64,000 nt of DNA, from positions 43,285,177 through 43,349,176 of the forward strand of contig CM023454.1 of assembly GCA_013339765.2 (NCBI GenBank), read 5' to 3'. The translations under genes and the position numbers were made by a program. Every line of letters starts with the position of its first letter. The first letter of the stretch is position 1. Of the stretch, positions 29,746-41,534 are shown piece by piece. This DNA comes from Haemaphysalis longicornis (taxonomy: Eukaryota > Arthropoda > Arachnida > Ixodida > Ixodidae). The notes under the pieces were generated by a model. The model was not told where the DNA came from. It searched no databases and was given only the letters and a program-made list of their open reading frames with translations.

Positions 29746-29982
29746 TCCGCATGGATGCTCGCACGCCGTCAGCCCGACCCTCCTTTCTTCGCTGGTCGCA
29801 TTGGCGAAGCGAAGATGTAGCGGATAGGATCGACCAGTACAACCGCGTTAGGCATTTTATAGGTTGGATGATAATTTCAAGCTATAAAATGTGGCATTCT
29901 CCCTGGACAAGCTCACGAACACGTGGTTCCTCGGCCAGGAGGGAACCATCATTGACTGCACCACCTTTACTGATCAGGTGCG
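29746..29982 (+). pseudogene. Ty3/gypsy gag fragment (gypsy-4)
   Basis: The plus-strand reading, with two frame changes, includes DPPFFAGRIGEA, IDQYNRVRHFIGW, NVAFSLDKLTNTWFLGQEGT and TTFTDQV. This follows the gag helix pattern D-P-P-x-F-x-G...W...Y...W-D/E-D...L...V-A-F-x-L...W-F. It is cut off where the satellite starts. Confidence 0.65.
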
Positions 29983-32900
29983 CATTCAAGTAGCCGAATG
30001 GCACTAGAAATCAGGACTGAATGTTTTATATATGTTCTCACAATATTCCTTGGTCATAAATTTGTCCTTGAAAAATGCATTACGAGGAGTCCGGCCCAGG
30101 CAGCCGTGTACATCCAACGGCATACTCTCATGTCCGACCACATTGTACGTTGCACACTGGTTGGGAAAAGAAACACCCTGCGTCTGCCGCGGTTGTATAG
30201 GGGCAGCGCCAGCTGACTTGTTTGTGAACCTATGTACAGAGAACCCCCTCCCCCTGAAGTGCACTGAGAACTCGTGGCCGAAAAAGCGGATTTAAAGAGC
30301 AACGCACTCGTTTTGGCCGATCATGTGTTTGATATCCGCTTGTGATCACGGCGGTTTGAGCTCGACGGATTTTTGTACTCATGTATAAAAAAATTGGTAA
30401 TTACCTTATCTGGCATGTAACAACTTCCTCAAGTAGCCGCATTGCACTTGCAATCAGGACTGTTTCGTGCACAATACCTGGTCCATGTATTTTGATTCTT
30501 TAAAAATACATTACGACGGTTCCGGCCGAGCAGGCTGAACGTACCATTGGCGTACTCCTAAGATGTCCGACGAAATATACGTGATAAGTGACTCAGAAAA
30601 CGAAAGACGCTGTTTCACTCCCGTGGTTGTCATGGGGCGCTGCCATAGACAGGTCTTTCAGCCTCTCTAAATGAAAATCATTGCCCCAGTTGAGCGAAAA
30701 TTTGTAGGCAGAAATTTATCAGTTCCCAGCGCACCACACATGAAATGCAGTAGTGCATTCAATACCCGGTTCCAATCAAAGTGTTGGTTTCTCGACTTGA
30801 TTTTTGTATACCTGTATCACACAAAACTGGCAATTGATTGATTGATTGATTCTGGGGTTTAACGCGCCGACGCAACGCAGGTGATGAGGCGCGCCGTAGT
30901 GGAGGGCTCCAGATTAATTTTGACCATCTGGGGATCTTTATCGTGCACCGAAATCTCGTACACACGGGCGTTTTTGCTTTTCGCCTCCATCAGAAAGCGG
31001 CCGCAGCGGCCGGGAATCGAACCCGCGACCTTGTGCTCAGCAGCGCAACGCCTTAGCCACTGAGCCACCGCGGTGGGTCAAAACTGGCAATTGTCCAACT
31101 CGGACCACTAAAGAACATTAAAGTAGCCGAATGTAACTGGCAGTCAGTACTGAATATTTCCTGTGTATTTTTACGAAATCCCTTGCCATATATTTCCTCA
31201 TTGAAAAAAATGCAATGGGAGGGTTCCGCGCAAGCAATACCGAAATGACAACGGCTTGCCCCGTCGTCCTACCAAGTTACAAGTTGCAAGCCACGTGGTA
31301 AACAAAAAGCCTCTGCGTCTCCCCGGGTTGTTAGGAAGAAGCGCCCAATTACAGTCTGTGGACATCACTAAATCGAAACGCCTGCCACAGTAGAGACGAA
31401 ATTCACTGCCGGAGCAGCTCTTTTAAAGGACCGCCACACGCAATATTCCGAGGACGTGGATTAGATTCCCGCTTTCGATAAAGAGTTTTTCCTAGATTTT
31501 AATTTCCGTGTTCTTGTATCACACAAACTTGACAAATACCCCAATGGGCGCCACTATGCAAGTCAAGTAGACGAATAACACTGTCAATCAGTACTGTAAC
31601 CTTGATGTATTTTCTTGCGGAGTCGCTCGTCCGGGATATTTGTGTTCAACAAAAATGAACTATGCGGGGTTTTGGCTCTTGCAGTTCGAAAATGCCTGTG
31701 GCTAAAATTGAGATCCGACCACGTTCCACGTGTTGGGATGCTGGTAAAAAAGTCTTGTGAGTCTTCTCCAGAGTATGTCATTTTGTGACCCCAGTTGACC
31801 ATTTTCTGATCTTTTATAAAAAAAGCACAAAACAGTCTGTAGAAATTTCTCTGTTCGATAGCTGAGTGAAAAGACCACCTCAAACATTATGCTGATGTCG
31901 TGAATTGGAGTCCTCATTCGGGTCATGGCGATTTTATTTGCCACTTTTTTCTCCACTGGTACAACGGACAGTTGCTTTGCAATGAACAGTTACTTCATTA
32001 GCCGTAATAAATGGTATTGAAATAGCCAAATTGCACATGCCATCACGGCTGCATCTTTTATCTGTGTTCTAGCGGAATCCCACCTGTTTATATTTGTGTT
32101 CTGCAAAAATAGATTACGAGGGTTCTGGCAACCGCGTTCCAGTAATGCCTTTGGCTTACCCTGTCGTCCAACCAGGTTCGGTGTTTGTAGCGGCTAAAGA
32201 AAAATCTCTCTGCGTGTATTGCTTGTTTTAGGGGCAGCCCCGGTTAAGCGATCTGCGAACGTGTGTAACAAGAAAGCCCTGTTGAAGTTCAAAGACAATT
32301 TGGTGCCGGGATAGCTTAGTGAATGCAACATTGCAGGTGTTATGTGGAGATTGTGGATTCGATTCTCGTCTCCGTCACCTCACTTTTTTCTTGTATTTCG
32401 GTATGCTAGTGTTTGCTACAGAAATGACAATCACATAGTTGGGTGCTATAACGCGACTTACCGGAATGGCCATTGCAATCACGAATGCATATTTTATGCG
32501 TGTCTTTATTCAATCTCCCGTGCATAAATATTGTTCGAATATTGTTCTCACAAAATACATTGTGAGGGTTCTGGCCACAGGTGTCCGGAAATGCCATTAG
32601 CTTAATTCTCTTCCGAACCCGTTATACGTGGCAAGCCAGTTGAGAACAAATGACAATGAGCGTGTCTGGCAGTATTCGAGGGGAAATGCCAGTTGCCCAG
32701 ACTGGGAACCTCTTTACAAAGAACCCCCCTTGGGGCTTTCCAAGAAAATTGGCAGCACGAATAGGTAAATTGGAAGAACAACCCCTTCGTTATGCGGAGG
32801 TCATGTGTTTGATGCCCACTTGTGATCACGGGGAGATTTTCGTTAGTTTCATTTCTGTGTTCCTGATGTAACAAAAATGACGATTACCTCAATGGGAGCT

Positions 32901-33330
32901 ATGAAGCAATTCAAGTAGCCGAATCTAAGTACAGTCAGCACTGTATCTTTGATGTTTTTAGTACAGAATACCTCGTCCCTTATATTTATGTTCTCCAATT
33001 GTAATTACGAATGTTCTGCTTCCTGCTTAACAGAAATGCCATTGGTTTACCTCGAAGTGAGACAACATTGCCGGTGGCAAGTCACTGGAAAGGGAAAGCA
33101 GCTATCTCTCCCACGGTTGTGGAGGGGTGATGCCACTTCACCTGTCTCTGTACTTCTTTAAATAAAAGCCCCTGCAAAATCAAACAGAAAGTTTACTTCT
33201 GTGATGGGTAAGTTAGAAGTGCACCACTATCATTATGCGCATGTAGTGGGCTCTCTTCCCTCTTCTGATAACTCCGGTATTTTCTCTACTTTAATTTCTG
33301 TGATCTTGCGTCAGACAAAAGGAGACAATT
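29983..33330. repeat. tRNA-like satellite, block A (about 7 monomers)
   Basis: Tandem monomers of about 445 bp. The landmark equivalent to ATGCATTACGAGGG falls near 30075, 30508, 31210 (953 after subtracting the SINE), 31655, 32108, 32555 and 33000. Each monomer also has a tRNA-like core, a segment like CAAGTAGCCGAATAGCACTG, and one like CCACGTTCCACGTG. Copies differ from one another by perhaps 20-30 percent. No conserved open frame runs through them. A Ruka-like SINE interrupts the second monomer. Confidence 0.9.
30822..31093 (-). mobile_element. Ruka-like SINE with 15-bp target duplication
   Basis: A 242-bp insert (30837-31078) is flanked by perfect copies of CAAAACTGGCAATTG (30822-30836 and 31079-31093). 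On the minus strand it begins with a tRNA-like head: A-box TGGCTCAGTGG (31067-31057) and B-box GGTTCGATTCC (31023-31013). It ends in (AATC)n. The head and overall look match Ruka, the tRNA-derived SINE described from Rhipicephalus ticks. The intact boxes and perfect duplication mean a recent insertion, mobilised by a partner LINE. Confidence 0.92.
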
Positions 33331-34324
33331 ATTTTTTTCGGAGTCATAAGAGTAAGGAGAAACTGCGTGCAGGTGCCCAACTACGCCTCTGGCTGCACCG
33401 GTTTTTCATCAATAAACTTAACAATTTGTAAGGAATGGATAATGACAATCAACTAACCAGGTGCAAAATCTCATACAGAAATACATCTTGGTTTCTAAAT
33501 ATATTTGTTGAATTTCAAGCTTTTATTCTCCATTTTACGAATATGTTCAGAAATGTTTTTTTACAGGCACTGTAGTGACACATTTTTATATGTGTTAGTC
33601 TCCCACTCTTCCTGGTGATCCAGAAGTGTCATAGTAGCAATTAGAGTTGATATAAAGATTAATCCATAGCACAAACACCAATTTTGTTCGTTTCCGACCG
33701 AAGAATACTGTGCAAAAAAAAACTACTTTGGGTGAGAGATGCCCATTGTATTTCAGTATGGGTATATAGCATTGATTAACAACTCACAAAAGAATAGTTT
33801 CCGGAACTCACACAGTTCTAGAGAAATTGTTCCTTTTCTCTATAGAAAGTGGGTTTTGAGAAATGCCACTTCAAAGTTCTCGTTTCGTTTCAGGCGTGAA
33901 AGAAAGCTGCAATCTGTTGAAAAGAAACCAATTATTCGCGCACGAACAGATTGTTAGACGACCGGCCTGATGTAAACAACCGTTTTCGAATGCATGTTAA
34001 ATACCGTTTACACTCACGCCACGTAATCGCAGCTTACACTGGAGTGGAGAAAAACTGAAGTACCGATGCGCTTTATTTCTAGTGTTAAAAAAACGTTACT
34101 GCGCGTTTTTAATACCTACGTTAATACGGTTGTTCGTCGCATTAAACTTGGAGAGACAAAGCGGGGCCACATTCGTCCATGTTTTGGGCCCTTTATACGT
34201 GCATCTACTGTAGTAGTGAAGATTCCATTTGGTGGGAATGTTCTCAAGTAATGTTAGCACAAGTTGGCGGTATAATAAAATAATCCCAATTTTTATTTGT
34301 TTTGCCCTCCATCATCCTTGAATA
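33331..34324. other. Unassigned insertion-like stretch in the satellite
   Basis: The satellite breaks off after GGAGACAATTAT and its next expected segment (TTCATGTAGCCCAATGAAACTG) appears about 990 bp later. The intervening DNA has no recognised motif. It could be an unknown transposable element, now decayed. Confidence 0.5.
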
Positions 34325-34362
34325 CCTTTCATGTAGCCCAATGAAACTGGCGATCACAAGCG
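34325..34362. repeat. Satellite remnant
   Basis: ATGTAGCCCAATGAAACTGG matches the CAAGTAGCCGAATAGCACTG segment of the monomer. It is followed by about 50 bp with four imperfect copies of TTGAATAAGG (34377-34425). Confidence 0.6.
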
Positions 34363-34509
34363 GATATTTGCTGCTGAGTTGAATAAGCCTGAATAAGGTT
34401 GAATAGGAGGTTGAATAAGGCTTACTTTTGCTGTGTTTTTCTTTTGAAACGCATAAGCTGACCTCCCCTAAGAAATATGGTTTTGTTCAAAGACGCTGGA
34501 CATAAAAAC

Positions 34510-35170
34510 ATTTTCAGAACTTGCTGACGTCTCAACGATACCTATATTATAACGAAACTGCGTGCGCCGTGTTTTTGGACGCTTCAAGGACATTCGCTTC
34601 TGTAAATCACTGTTTGTATCAGGTAACCACTTCCAGATTGGATTCAGAAGGCCGTTTATACCATTTTTACAATTTGCCTATTCACCCGTGGGGTTCCATA
34701 AAAATGAATCCACAGCAATTAACCTCTCGCGTGCATAGACGGTTTGTATTTTCTCGTATTTTATTTACATATATGTAATGATCTCAGTAGGTCAAAAACT
34801 CGTAGCAAAGTTTTCCAGTAGGCGGATGACAGGGTACCTGTGTCTAGACATAATTATGCACCAGCAATGAAATATTTGCAGGATAACAATATTTCTGTAA
34901 AGAGGTGGTGCAGCGATAAGTTATTAACGAAAACCAAAAAAAAGTCAAAAGGGTTGTTTTCGTTTTTTGACTAAACTTTTTCCACACCACATTCCATTTA
35001 TTTGCATGCACATAAATGTGTCCAGTGTGAATGTAAATTTGTTGCAGTTATGTTAAATGTTAATAACTTATGTTTATTATTTGATTTCGATGCACTATGA
35101 AATACCCACTCCTCTCACGTATGTAATGAACTCAGAAAGATTTCTTCTCTGGTGTTTTCAATAAAGCCTT
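34510..35170 (+). pseudogene. LINE reverse transcriptase and 3' end fragment
   Basis: The frame at 34521-34778 contains ACAVFLDASRTFASVNHCLY, the first catalytic block of a LINE RT (usual form F-L-D-x-x-K-A-F-D-x-V-N-H; the second aspartate is A here). Then PIHPWGSI follows and, after a stop, a degenerate A-D-D reading (QXADDRVPV near 34820). A polyadenylation signal AATAAA lies at 35160-35165. The fragment is short and heavily mutated. Confidence 0.65.
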
Positions 35171-35224
35171 GTGGCCGTTAAAGTGACACAAACAGAAACC
35201 CGGTGCGCTTCCATAGTGTGGGAG

Positions 35225-36360
35225 CTATAGCATTTGCAGTTTGCAGGCCTTTCGGATGGTGGTAACGAGGAATTTTGCCCAGGATTTCCAGGCCTGCCAG
35301 GTACTTTTGCCTCAGTTTCCGAGAAGACCTTCTGTGCTAAACACGGTGTTTCTGCTTGCGGACATCCATGCCCGCAGCTATCGTGTCGAGTATTTCCACA
35401 ACAGGTTGACTGGTCTTGCACCATTCCCCGAAGTTTAGGCGTGGGGGCCATCAGATGAATGACGTCTGGGTGGTAACGTACAAGTCAGGGGAAGGAGTAA
35501 AGAAAGGCTTGGTAGCAAACAACGTCAACATAAAACAGCAGCGTATTTGTATTGTGTAACCAACCAGTAAGCGCGTCTGAAACTACATTGGCTACTGCAA
35601 CAACGTACCGGACGGTGCAGTGGCGCTGCGCTAGAGCCCTACGGGCGTGTCGGCGAGGAGTGCAGAATGTGATGGCGTGTCCAACGGAATTGTAGATAAG
35701 GGTTCGACGCTCTGGTCGATGAAGCTGAAACTTAAAGCAGGAGTGACTGTGGATGACCTGCCGCACGAACTACTTATGGCAGGTGAAAATGCTCTCGCCG
35801 TCATCACCGAAAAGGCTCAGGAATGTTTGCGCTGTAACAGCAAAACGCGTTCGCCGGGAATGTAAGCTCACGTTCGTGCTGCTACCGCTTCGGGCGTTAG
35901 GCGCCATCTGCATAAAGTCCTACGCGAGCGTCACCGGGCCTTCAAAGGACGACGACCTCCGGCAACACCTCATTGACGAGGTAGACGATGTGAAGATCAC
36001 AGAAGGACCCATCGGCGTGGCGGCAAAGCAGCAGACGCCTGAGGAATCGGTCGCAGCAGAGGCTTGCCAGGGTATGCCTATAGAGGTCCACCCGGATAGC
36101 CGAAGACGCCTAATCATTCCGACGTGGCGAAGTAGGATGGCGGCCTCCGACTATCAAAACAGGGTTCGATGGCGTCATCGCCTGCCGTAGAGGGCGTCAT
36201 GCCAATCGACGTCGGGAAGGGGGGGGGCTGCAGTCGCAAAGCGGAAGCGCGAGGGTACCTACAGAGGTCAAGGTGACCAACTCCCCCGCAGCAACCAGTC
36301 ACCTAGAAAGGCGGTTGCAGGGAGTTGTTCAAACTTCAAACCGAAGCCCTGACCGTGCGA
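35225..36360 (+). pseudogene. L1/Tx1-like LINE ORF1 remnant (LINE-B)
   Basis: Readable in several frames: RSYRVEYFHNRLTGLAPFPE (about 35360-35425), VPDGAVA near 35605, then LKLKAGVTVDDLPHELLMAG ENALAVI (35728-35805), a cysteine block CLRCNSKTRS (zinc-knuckle start, about 35827) and YASVTGPSKDDD with QHLIDEVDD (35920-35990). This is the pattern of an RNA-binding ORF1 whose last part is acidic. The same ORF1 family is found split at 40905-41378 and 45065-45758. Frameshifts separate the pieces. Confidence 0.7.
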
Positions 36361-36774
36361 AACCCCCGGCTGCGTTCACCTTCTTAGCACGACGCTTTGA
36401 AAAGTAGTCGGCAACGTTTTCTTCTGTGTCTGGTGTTACACTGCTGTGCTGAAGCAGGACTGAAATAAACTTTGTGAAATTCATGTCCAGGAGCACTTTT
36501 TGATTGTCTACCACGTGTTTCTTGTCTCTGAAGTTTCTTTCGGTGTTTTGGGGGGAGTGTAGGGGAAGGGAAAAGTGGAAGACCACGTTTATTTGTGTTT
36601 ATGAAGCCGTTTGGGTGTTTGAAGTTTAATGTGTTATGTATTAGTGTTTGCATGAGTGTTTTTTGTTGTGGTTGCAGTTGTGTTTTGGAATGCATGTGAA
36701 TTTTTTCCTCCTTTTTTGTTATAGCGAATGTACGGACGTAACTGTTACGCTGTAAACCTCGTTGCCATCTTAGA

Positions 36775-37450
36775 ATGGTTTGTTTAGGCAGGTTTATACG
36801 CATACTCACCCGCAATTTCAGGGTGCTTGCCGAGACGAAATGTGAAAATCAGGTGTACCTTTTTGTGGCAGAGCCAGATCTGGATATTGTTGCCTTGCAG
36901 GAAGCTCAGCTTGAGAAAGAAGATCAAGCAGACCAAGCAGACAGACATGCTGTCGGTTTCCCTGCGGTTGCTCACTTTTATTACAGCGTCGTATAGGGTC
37001 TACCCTGAATACCGCCACTGCTTTGGATTCCGGGTGGTTAGTTGTGTGTAATTCGACGTCTTGGTCAAACGAATGGTGTTTTATTTGGGTGTACGGCCCC
37101 ACAAAGGACGGGGAAAACAAATTTTTTAGCTAACGGAAAAGTGGCATGGGACAGACCAGCTGGTAATTGCACCTTTTGACCTTATCTCTGTGTGTTCCGC
37201 AAGCGACAAAGATATCTCGTCACCAATTAGGGATGCAAGTATGGCAGTACTAAGCGATTATGTCGCGGCCTTCAGTCTAAAAGACGTTGGCGATAGCTTA
37301 GGCAGTTCTGGCCCGCTCAGCTACACATATTTCTAGGCCAATTGCCATGCGCGTAACAATGGCGTGTACCTATCGCTGGATCGTTTGCGCCAGGGTGAAG
37401 AATACGGCGTGATACTTTTTCTCGTTCGGTGATCACTATTTCCCGTTTTT
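36775..37450 (+). pseudogene. LINE-B ORF2 endonuclease remnant
   Basis: The frame 36775-36996 reads IRILTRNFRVLAETKCENQV and LDIVALQEAQLEKED, the L-x-x-N-x-R-G and L-Q-E-T motifs of LINE endonucleases (E is kept, T reads A). Downstream CFIWVYGPTKDGENKFF (about 37072-37120) and LSDYVAAFSLKDVGDSLG (37243-37305) continue the domain, with SYTYF before a stop. RT sequence is not recognisable after 37450. Confidence 0.7.
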
Positions 37451-38640
37451 CACAATTGGCTTAGGCAGACTGCCGAAGGGCGGGAAGAAGCCGCAAAATC
37501 GAAAGGCAGTAGCTTTCCCATGTCTGCAAGACAATCATTACGCAACCTGTTTTTAATCAGCGAAATATGGTACGTACTTCAAATTTTGCATTGTTTGCGT
37601 TCTCATGTGTAAGCCGTGCACCGGATACTTGCACTGTTGCAGGAATCGACATTGGGAAGAAAAAGCTGCATGCATCTATTTCGGTGCTGCGTAAAGAAGG
37701 ATTTTGTTTGCGAGAATTGTTTTAGCAGCAAGTCACCAATCGGTTTTTGTTCTTTCGTGATGTGAACGATCCTTTTTTGCGCACTGTGTGTCAGCTGGAC
37801 CTGCAAAGGGCCTTACCTGAATTTGTTCTTACGTATGGATACATTTCCGTCTGAGTAATCCAGTTCTACGTTCGGGAAGTGGCTCAATTCGCACAATTCT
37901 TTCGTGGACGTTTCAGTAACGAGTACTTTTCGAGCATTATGTGGGAAACGTTTTTTCCGCGATTCGGTTGACACTGTGTTAACTGTGTGGTTGTACACGC
38001 CAATGTACAGTGCGGGCCCGGACAGGACGTGCTGAAACGTGTAAAACAAATGGCGGTACCACCGTGGGTTAAGTCCTTGTTTTTGGAGCACGACGTTGGT
38101 GTCATTCCCATAAAAAACGTGGCAGAAAGAGAAATACTTCTGCCCTTTTGTGGGGATTGAATGCTACCCGCGTAAAAAACTCTAGCCCGTAGCACATGTG
38201 CTCCACCAGTTCGTGGAAGAGATTTTTTTTGGGGCGTCCTTCCGCGGACCTTGAAAAACGGACCTTCCTCTGGACGCACATCGGATGAGGTTTATAACTA
38301 TTGAGACTGACAAAAGCCATGCACTATAACCATGCCATTCGCCATTCGCTATAACCATGCGACCTCCTCATGGTTATAGCCCACCACAGTACTGAGAAGT
38401 CATTTCTGGCGATACGTTACATTGGTGTTGATGTTAAACACTCGAAAGATTATTTTGCAGATTTTATGCGATTCACGAGTGCAGTGTGGAATGCTTCACC
38501 TGTCCATAGAGTGCTTGTCCGTGATGGAGACGATAACGAACGTCAAGAAAGTTTACCTGCTTTCTGCTAGCAGATGTTTTGGCTAGTAGATTTTATCGTT
38601 ATTTTGATTTTGTCTCCTTTGTTCAAGTGATGTCAAATAT
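37451..38640. other. Unassigned end of the LINE-B insertion
   Basis: The remainder between the endonuclease and the next satellite block. It should hold RT sequence if the copy had been full length, but none is readable on either strand. A minus-strand frame of 131 codons (38279-37884) lacks motifs. Confidence 0.4.
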
Positions 38641-40904
38641 GGCAAATAAAAATAGAAGAAATGGCTTAGCATGCATTAAGCGGAAGTCGTGGGTTTGATT
38701 GCCGCCTCGGCATACGCTCATTTTTCGTTTACTTCAAATTGTGTATTCCTGTATCAAACAAAAATTACAATTACCCCATTAGGGGCTTTAAAAACCTTGA
38801 AGTAGCAGAAGAGCACTAGTAATTAGGACTGCAGCTTTGATGTGTTTTCTTAAGCGATCCCTTGCCCCATTATTCACTAATTTGCAAGAACGCGTTGTTT
38901 TGTGGTTTTCTGCTCCAGCAGTCCGCAAAGGCCATATATTACCTCGACGAAGAAGCTCAGCATCTAACGGGTTTTTGAGGGGTAGTGGTTTATGACCGGC
39001 GTGTAGCCCTCAGTAAATAGACACCCTTATATAGTTCCCAAGAACTTCGTTGAGGGATCGGCTCAGCTGGAAGAGCACCACAATCAAGCCCTGAAAAAAT
39101 TTGGAACAGCTCAGTGCAATTGATTAAGAGGTCGTGAGTTTCATTCCCGCTTTCGATCACCGCATTTTTTGTAACTTTTGACTTCTGTATTGCACATAAA
39201 AAACGTTTTTTAAATCGTCTTCTATGAGCGAAGTAGTACTGTCAATCAGGAATACATCTTTGATCTGGGTTCCCTGGGAACCTCTCACCTGGTATATTTC
39301 TGTTCGGTAACAACGAATTAAGTTTCGGTTCTAGCATTCCAGAAAAGGCAATATCTAACCTATATGTGTAACCGTGTTCAACGAGGCGGGGTAATTGGAA
39401 AACAAGAGCCTCTGCGACTCGCGTGGTTGTCGAAGTGGGGTGCCAGATGATAGTCATGTGAACATCTTTAAGTATACACCTCACCAAAGTCGAGATAAAA
39501 TTCGCTTCCAGGATCGCCCGGTTAGCAGAGGGCCACACGCAATATGCGAAAGTGGTAAGTTTGAATCCCGCACCCAATCAAAGCCGTATCTTGTCGACTA
39601 TGTTTTCTGTATTCCTGAAAAAAATGACATCAATTGAACTATAAAGCACCATCCCAGACATCCAAGCTGGAAGACATTTCCCGAGATATGTTATTTGGAA
39701 TACCGCACACACTATGCGGAGGCCCTAATTTTATTTCCCGCTCTGATCACAGCGATTTTTTGCCAACATTGATTTCTGTATTTCGGTAAAGGAAAATGTG
39801 GCGCTAGCCGGTTTCTTCTCCCTAGAGCACCTGAAAGTGGCCGAATAGCACTGGCAATCATGACTGCATCGTTGATGTGGGTACTTACGGAATCCCTCGA
39901 GTCATGTATTCCTCTTTTCCAACAACACATCACGAGGGTTTCGGCTCCAGCAATCTGGAGATGATATTGGCTTATTTCGACGTTCACCACGTGGCACGCG
40001 GCAAGCCGCTTGAAAAACAAAATACCCTCTGCGTCCTCCGCAGTGGTCGATCGACAGCGCTAGTGGACTAACATGTGAGCCTCTTACAATAGAAAGCCTC
40101 GGTGCAGTCTAGAAATAGGTTCTGCCGGAAAGGCTATTTTAACAGCTGTGCATGCTTTACGCAGAAGTCATGGGTGTGATTCCCGCTCAGATTGCGGCAA
40201 TTTTTTTTGTTCGTTGATGTCTGTATTCCCGAATCAGAAAAAATACCAATTACCTAAAGCCTTCAGCTTACTAAAGCCTTCAGCTTACAAATGCCTTCAG
40301 CTTACTCTGTCATCTGACCATAATCCACTTAGGAAGCCTTTGTTAGAAGAAGTCACCCTCGGCGTCTCCGAGTATGTATGGGACGCCCCTGTCAAAGTAA
40401 ACAAAATTTTCGCTGCCCGCAAAACTTAGGGAAACGAGCACCACACGTGTCATGCAGAGGTTTGGGGTTTCATTCTAGCTTCAGAACACTGCGGTTTTTG
40501 TCAACTTTAATTTTTATTCACTGTCACACTAAAATAAAAAGTACCTCATACGGCAATACTAGGTACCTACTACTTGCCGAATATCACTAGCAATACGGAC
40601 GCATATTTGATGTGGGTTTTACGGAATTTCTTGTCTCATATTGTTTCGTTTTGAAACAAGGCATTGCGAGTGTTGTTCGCTGCAGTAGTCAATAAATGCC
40701 ATCAACTTAGTCCGACGTCCAACCAGGCTCAAAGTGGCACGTTGCTCCATAACTGAATTCGCTCTGGTCACCCGCGGTTTTGAAAGGGTGGTGCTACTTG
40801 ACCTGCATGTTAACCTCTATACAGTTTAGCTCCGAGGTAAAAAAAAATTCGCAGCCTTGTTACCTCGAATTCCACTTCCTGCAACCGTGGTGATTCAAAA
40901 TGTG
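38641..40904. repeat. tRNA-like satellite, block B (about 7 cores)
   Basis: It resumes with a tRNA-like core near 38665-38710 (AAGTCGTGGGTTTGATTGCC). Further cores lie near 39060-39165, 39515-39575, 39697-39755, 40125-40190, 40435-40495 and, weakly, 40840-40900. Spacing is less regular than in the other blocks: two monomers are shortened. One of them contains a 17-bp triplication (40254-40304). Confidence 0.85.
40254..40304. repeat. 17-bp triplication in a satellite monomer
   Basis: CTAAAGCCTTCAGCTTA occurs at 40254-40270 and 40271-40287, and as CAAATGCCTTCAGCTTA at 40288-40304. It is derived from the monomer segment around ATGCCATTGGCTTA. Confidence 0.9.
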
Positions 40905-40984
40905 ATGATGAGCTCTGATAGAGAGCGTACAGTGGGCCAGCCGACCCGCTCTAACGGCACTGAAGAAGAGGAAGATTACGCTTG

Positions 40985-41378
40985 CATACTGCCATCTCTG
41001 CCAACCTGGTCAGCCATTAATAGCACTGCTTTTTGACATTGATGTCAAAGTGTGGCCATACGGACTAGAAGACTTACGGGACATCCTAATGCAACGGAAT
41101 GTACTTGGTGCCTGCCAAAGGAATTATGTATAGGCTCTGACGTTTAACAGCGCCGAAGCTGCGAATATTGCCGCTGCTCAGGTGGTAAATGTGAAGGGAA
41201 GGTAATGCCTCGGGATTTACATGTGCATCTGAGACGTTCGTGTAAAATCGCATTGTATGCTGCACACCACGCCAGACGAAGAAATAAAGACAGCATTAGA
41301 GACCAATGGCCGGTTGACCGAGCTGACGGGAAAGTGCCGCGTGCAGCAGAGCAACACCCAGTGTACCCTGACGTGCGT
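40985..41378 (+). pseudogene. LINE-C ORF1, first part
   Basis: Pieces: DVKVWPYGLEDLRDILMQRN, VLGACQRNYV, then a stop, ALTFNSAEAANIAAAQVV, NVKGR, and in another frame MLHTTPDEEIKTALETNGRL TELTG. The succession (a V-x-x-L-T/F segment, then V-K-G-R-x-C, then a W-x-x-x-x-x-P-D-E-E/D block) matches LINE-B ORF1. It runs directly into the A/T-rich tail of the inserted reverse-strand LINE. Confidence 0.65.
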
Positions 41379-41534
41379 AATCTTATTTATATATTTTATT
41401 TATTTATACGCACTGGATACCCAAATTTGGTACTATGGCAGGAGTGAGCATTGACACAACAAAAATAGCAAATGAACAGATCAACACAGCAATACATCCA
41501 AAGAACAGTTACGCAAATCACCAAGCGCAAGTAA

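Noticed and set aside
29983..40900. CRISPR-like regular repeats
   Set aside because: Repeats are about 445 bp, diverged and without short spacers, and the genome is eukaryotic.
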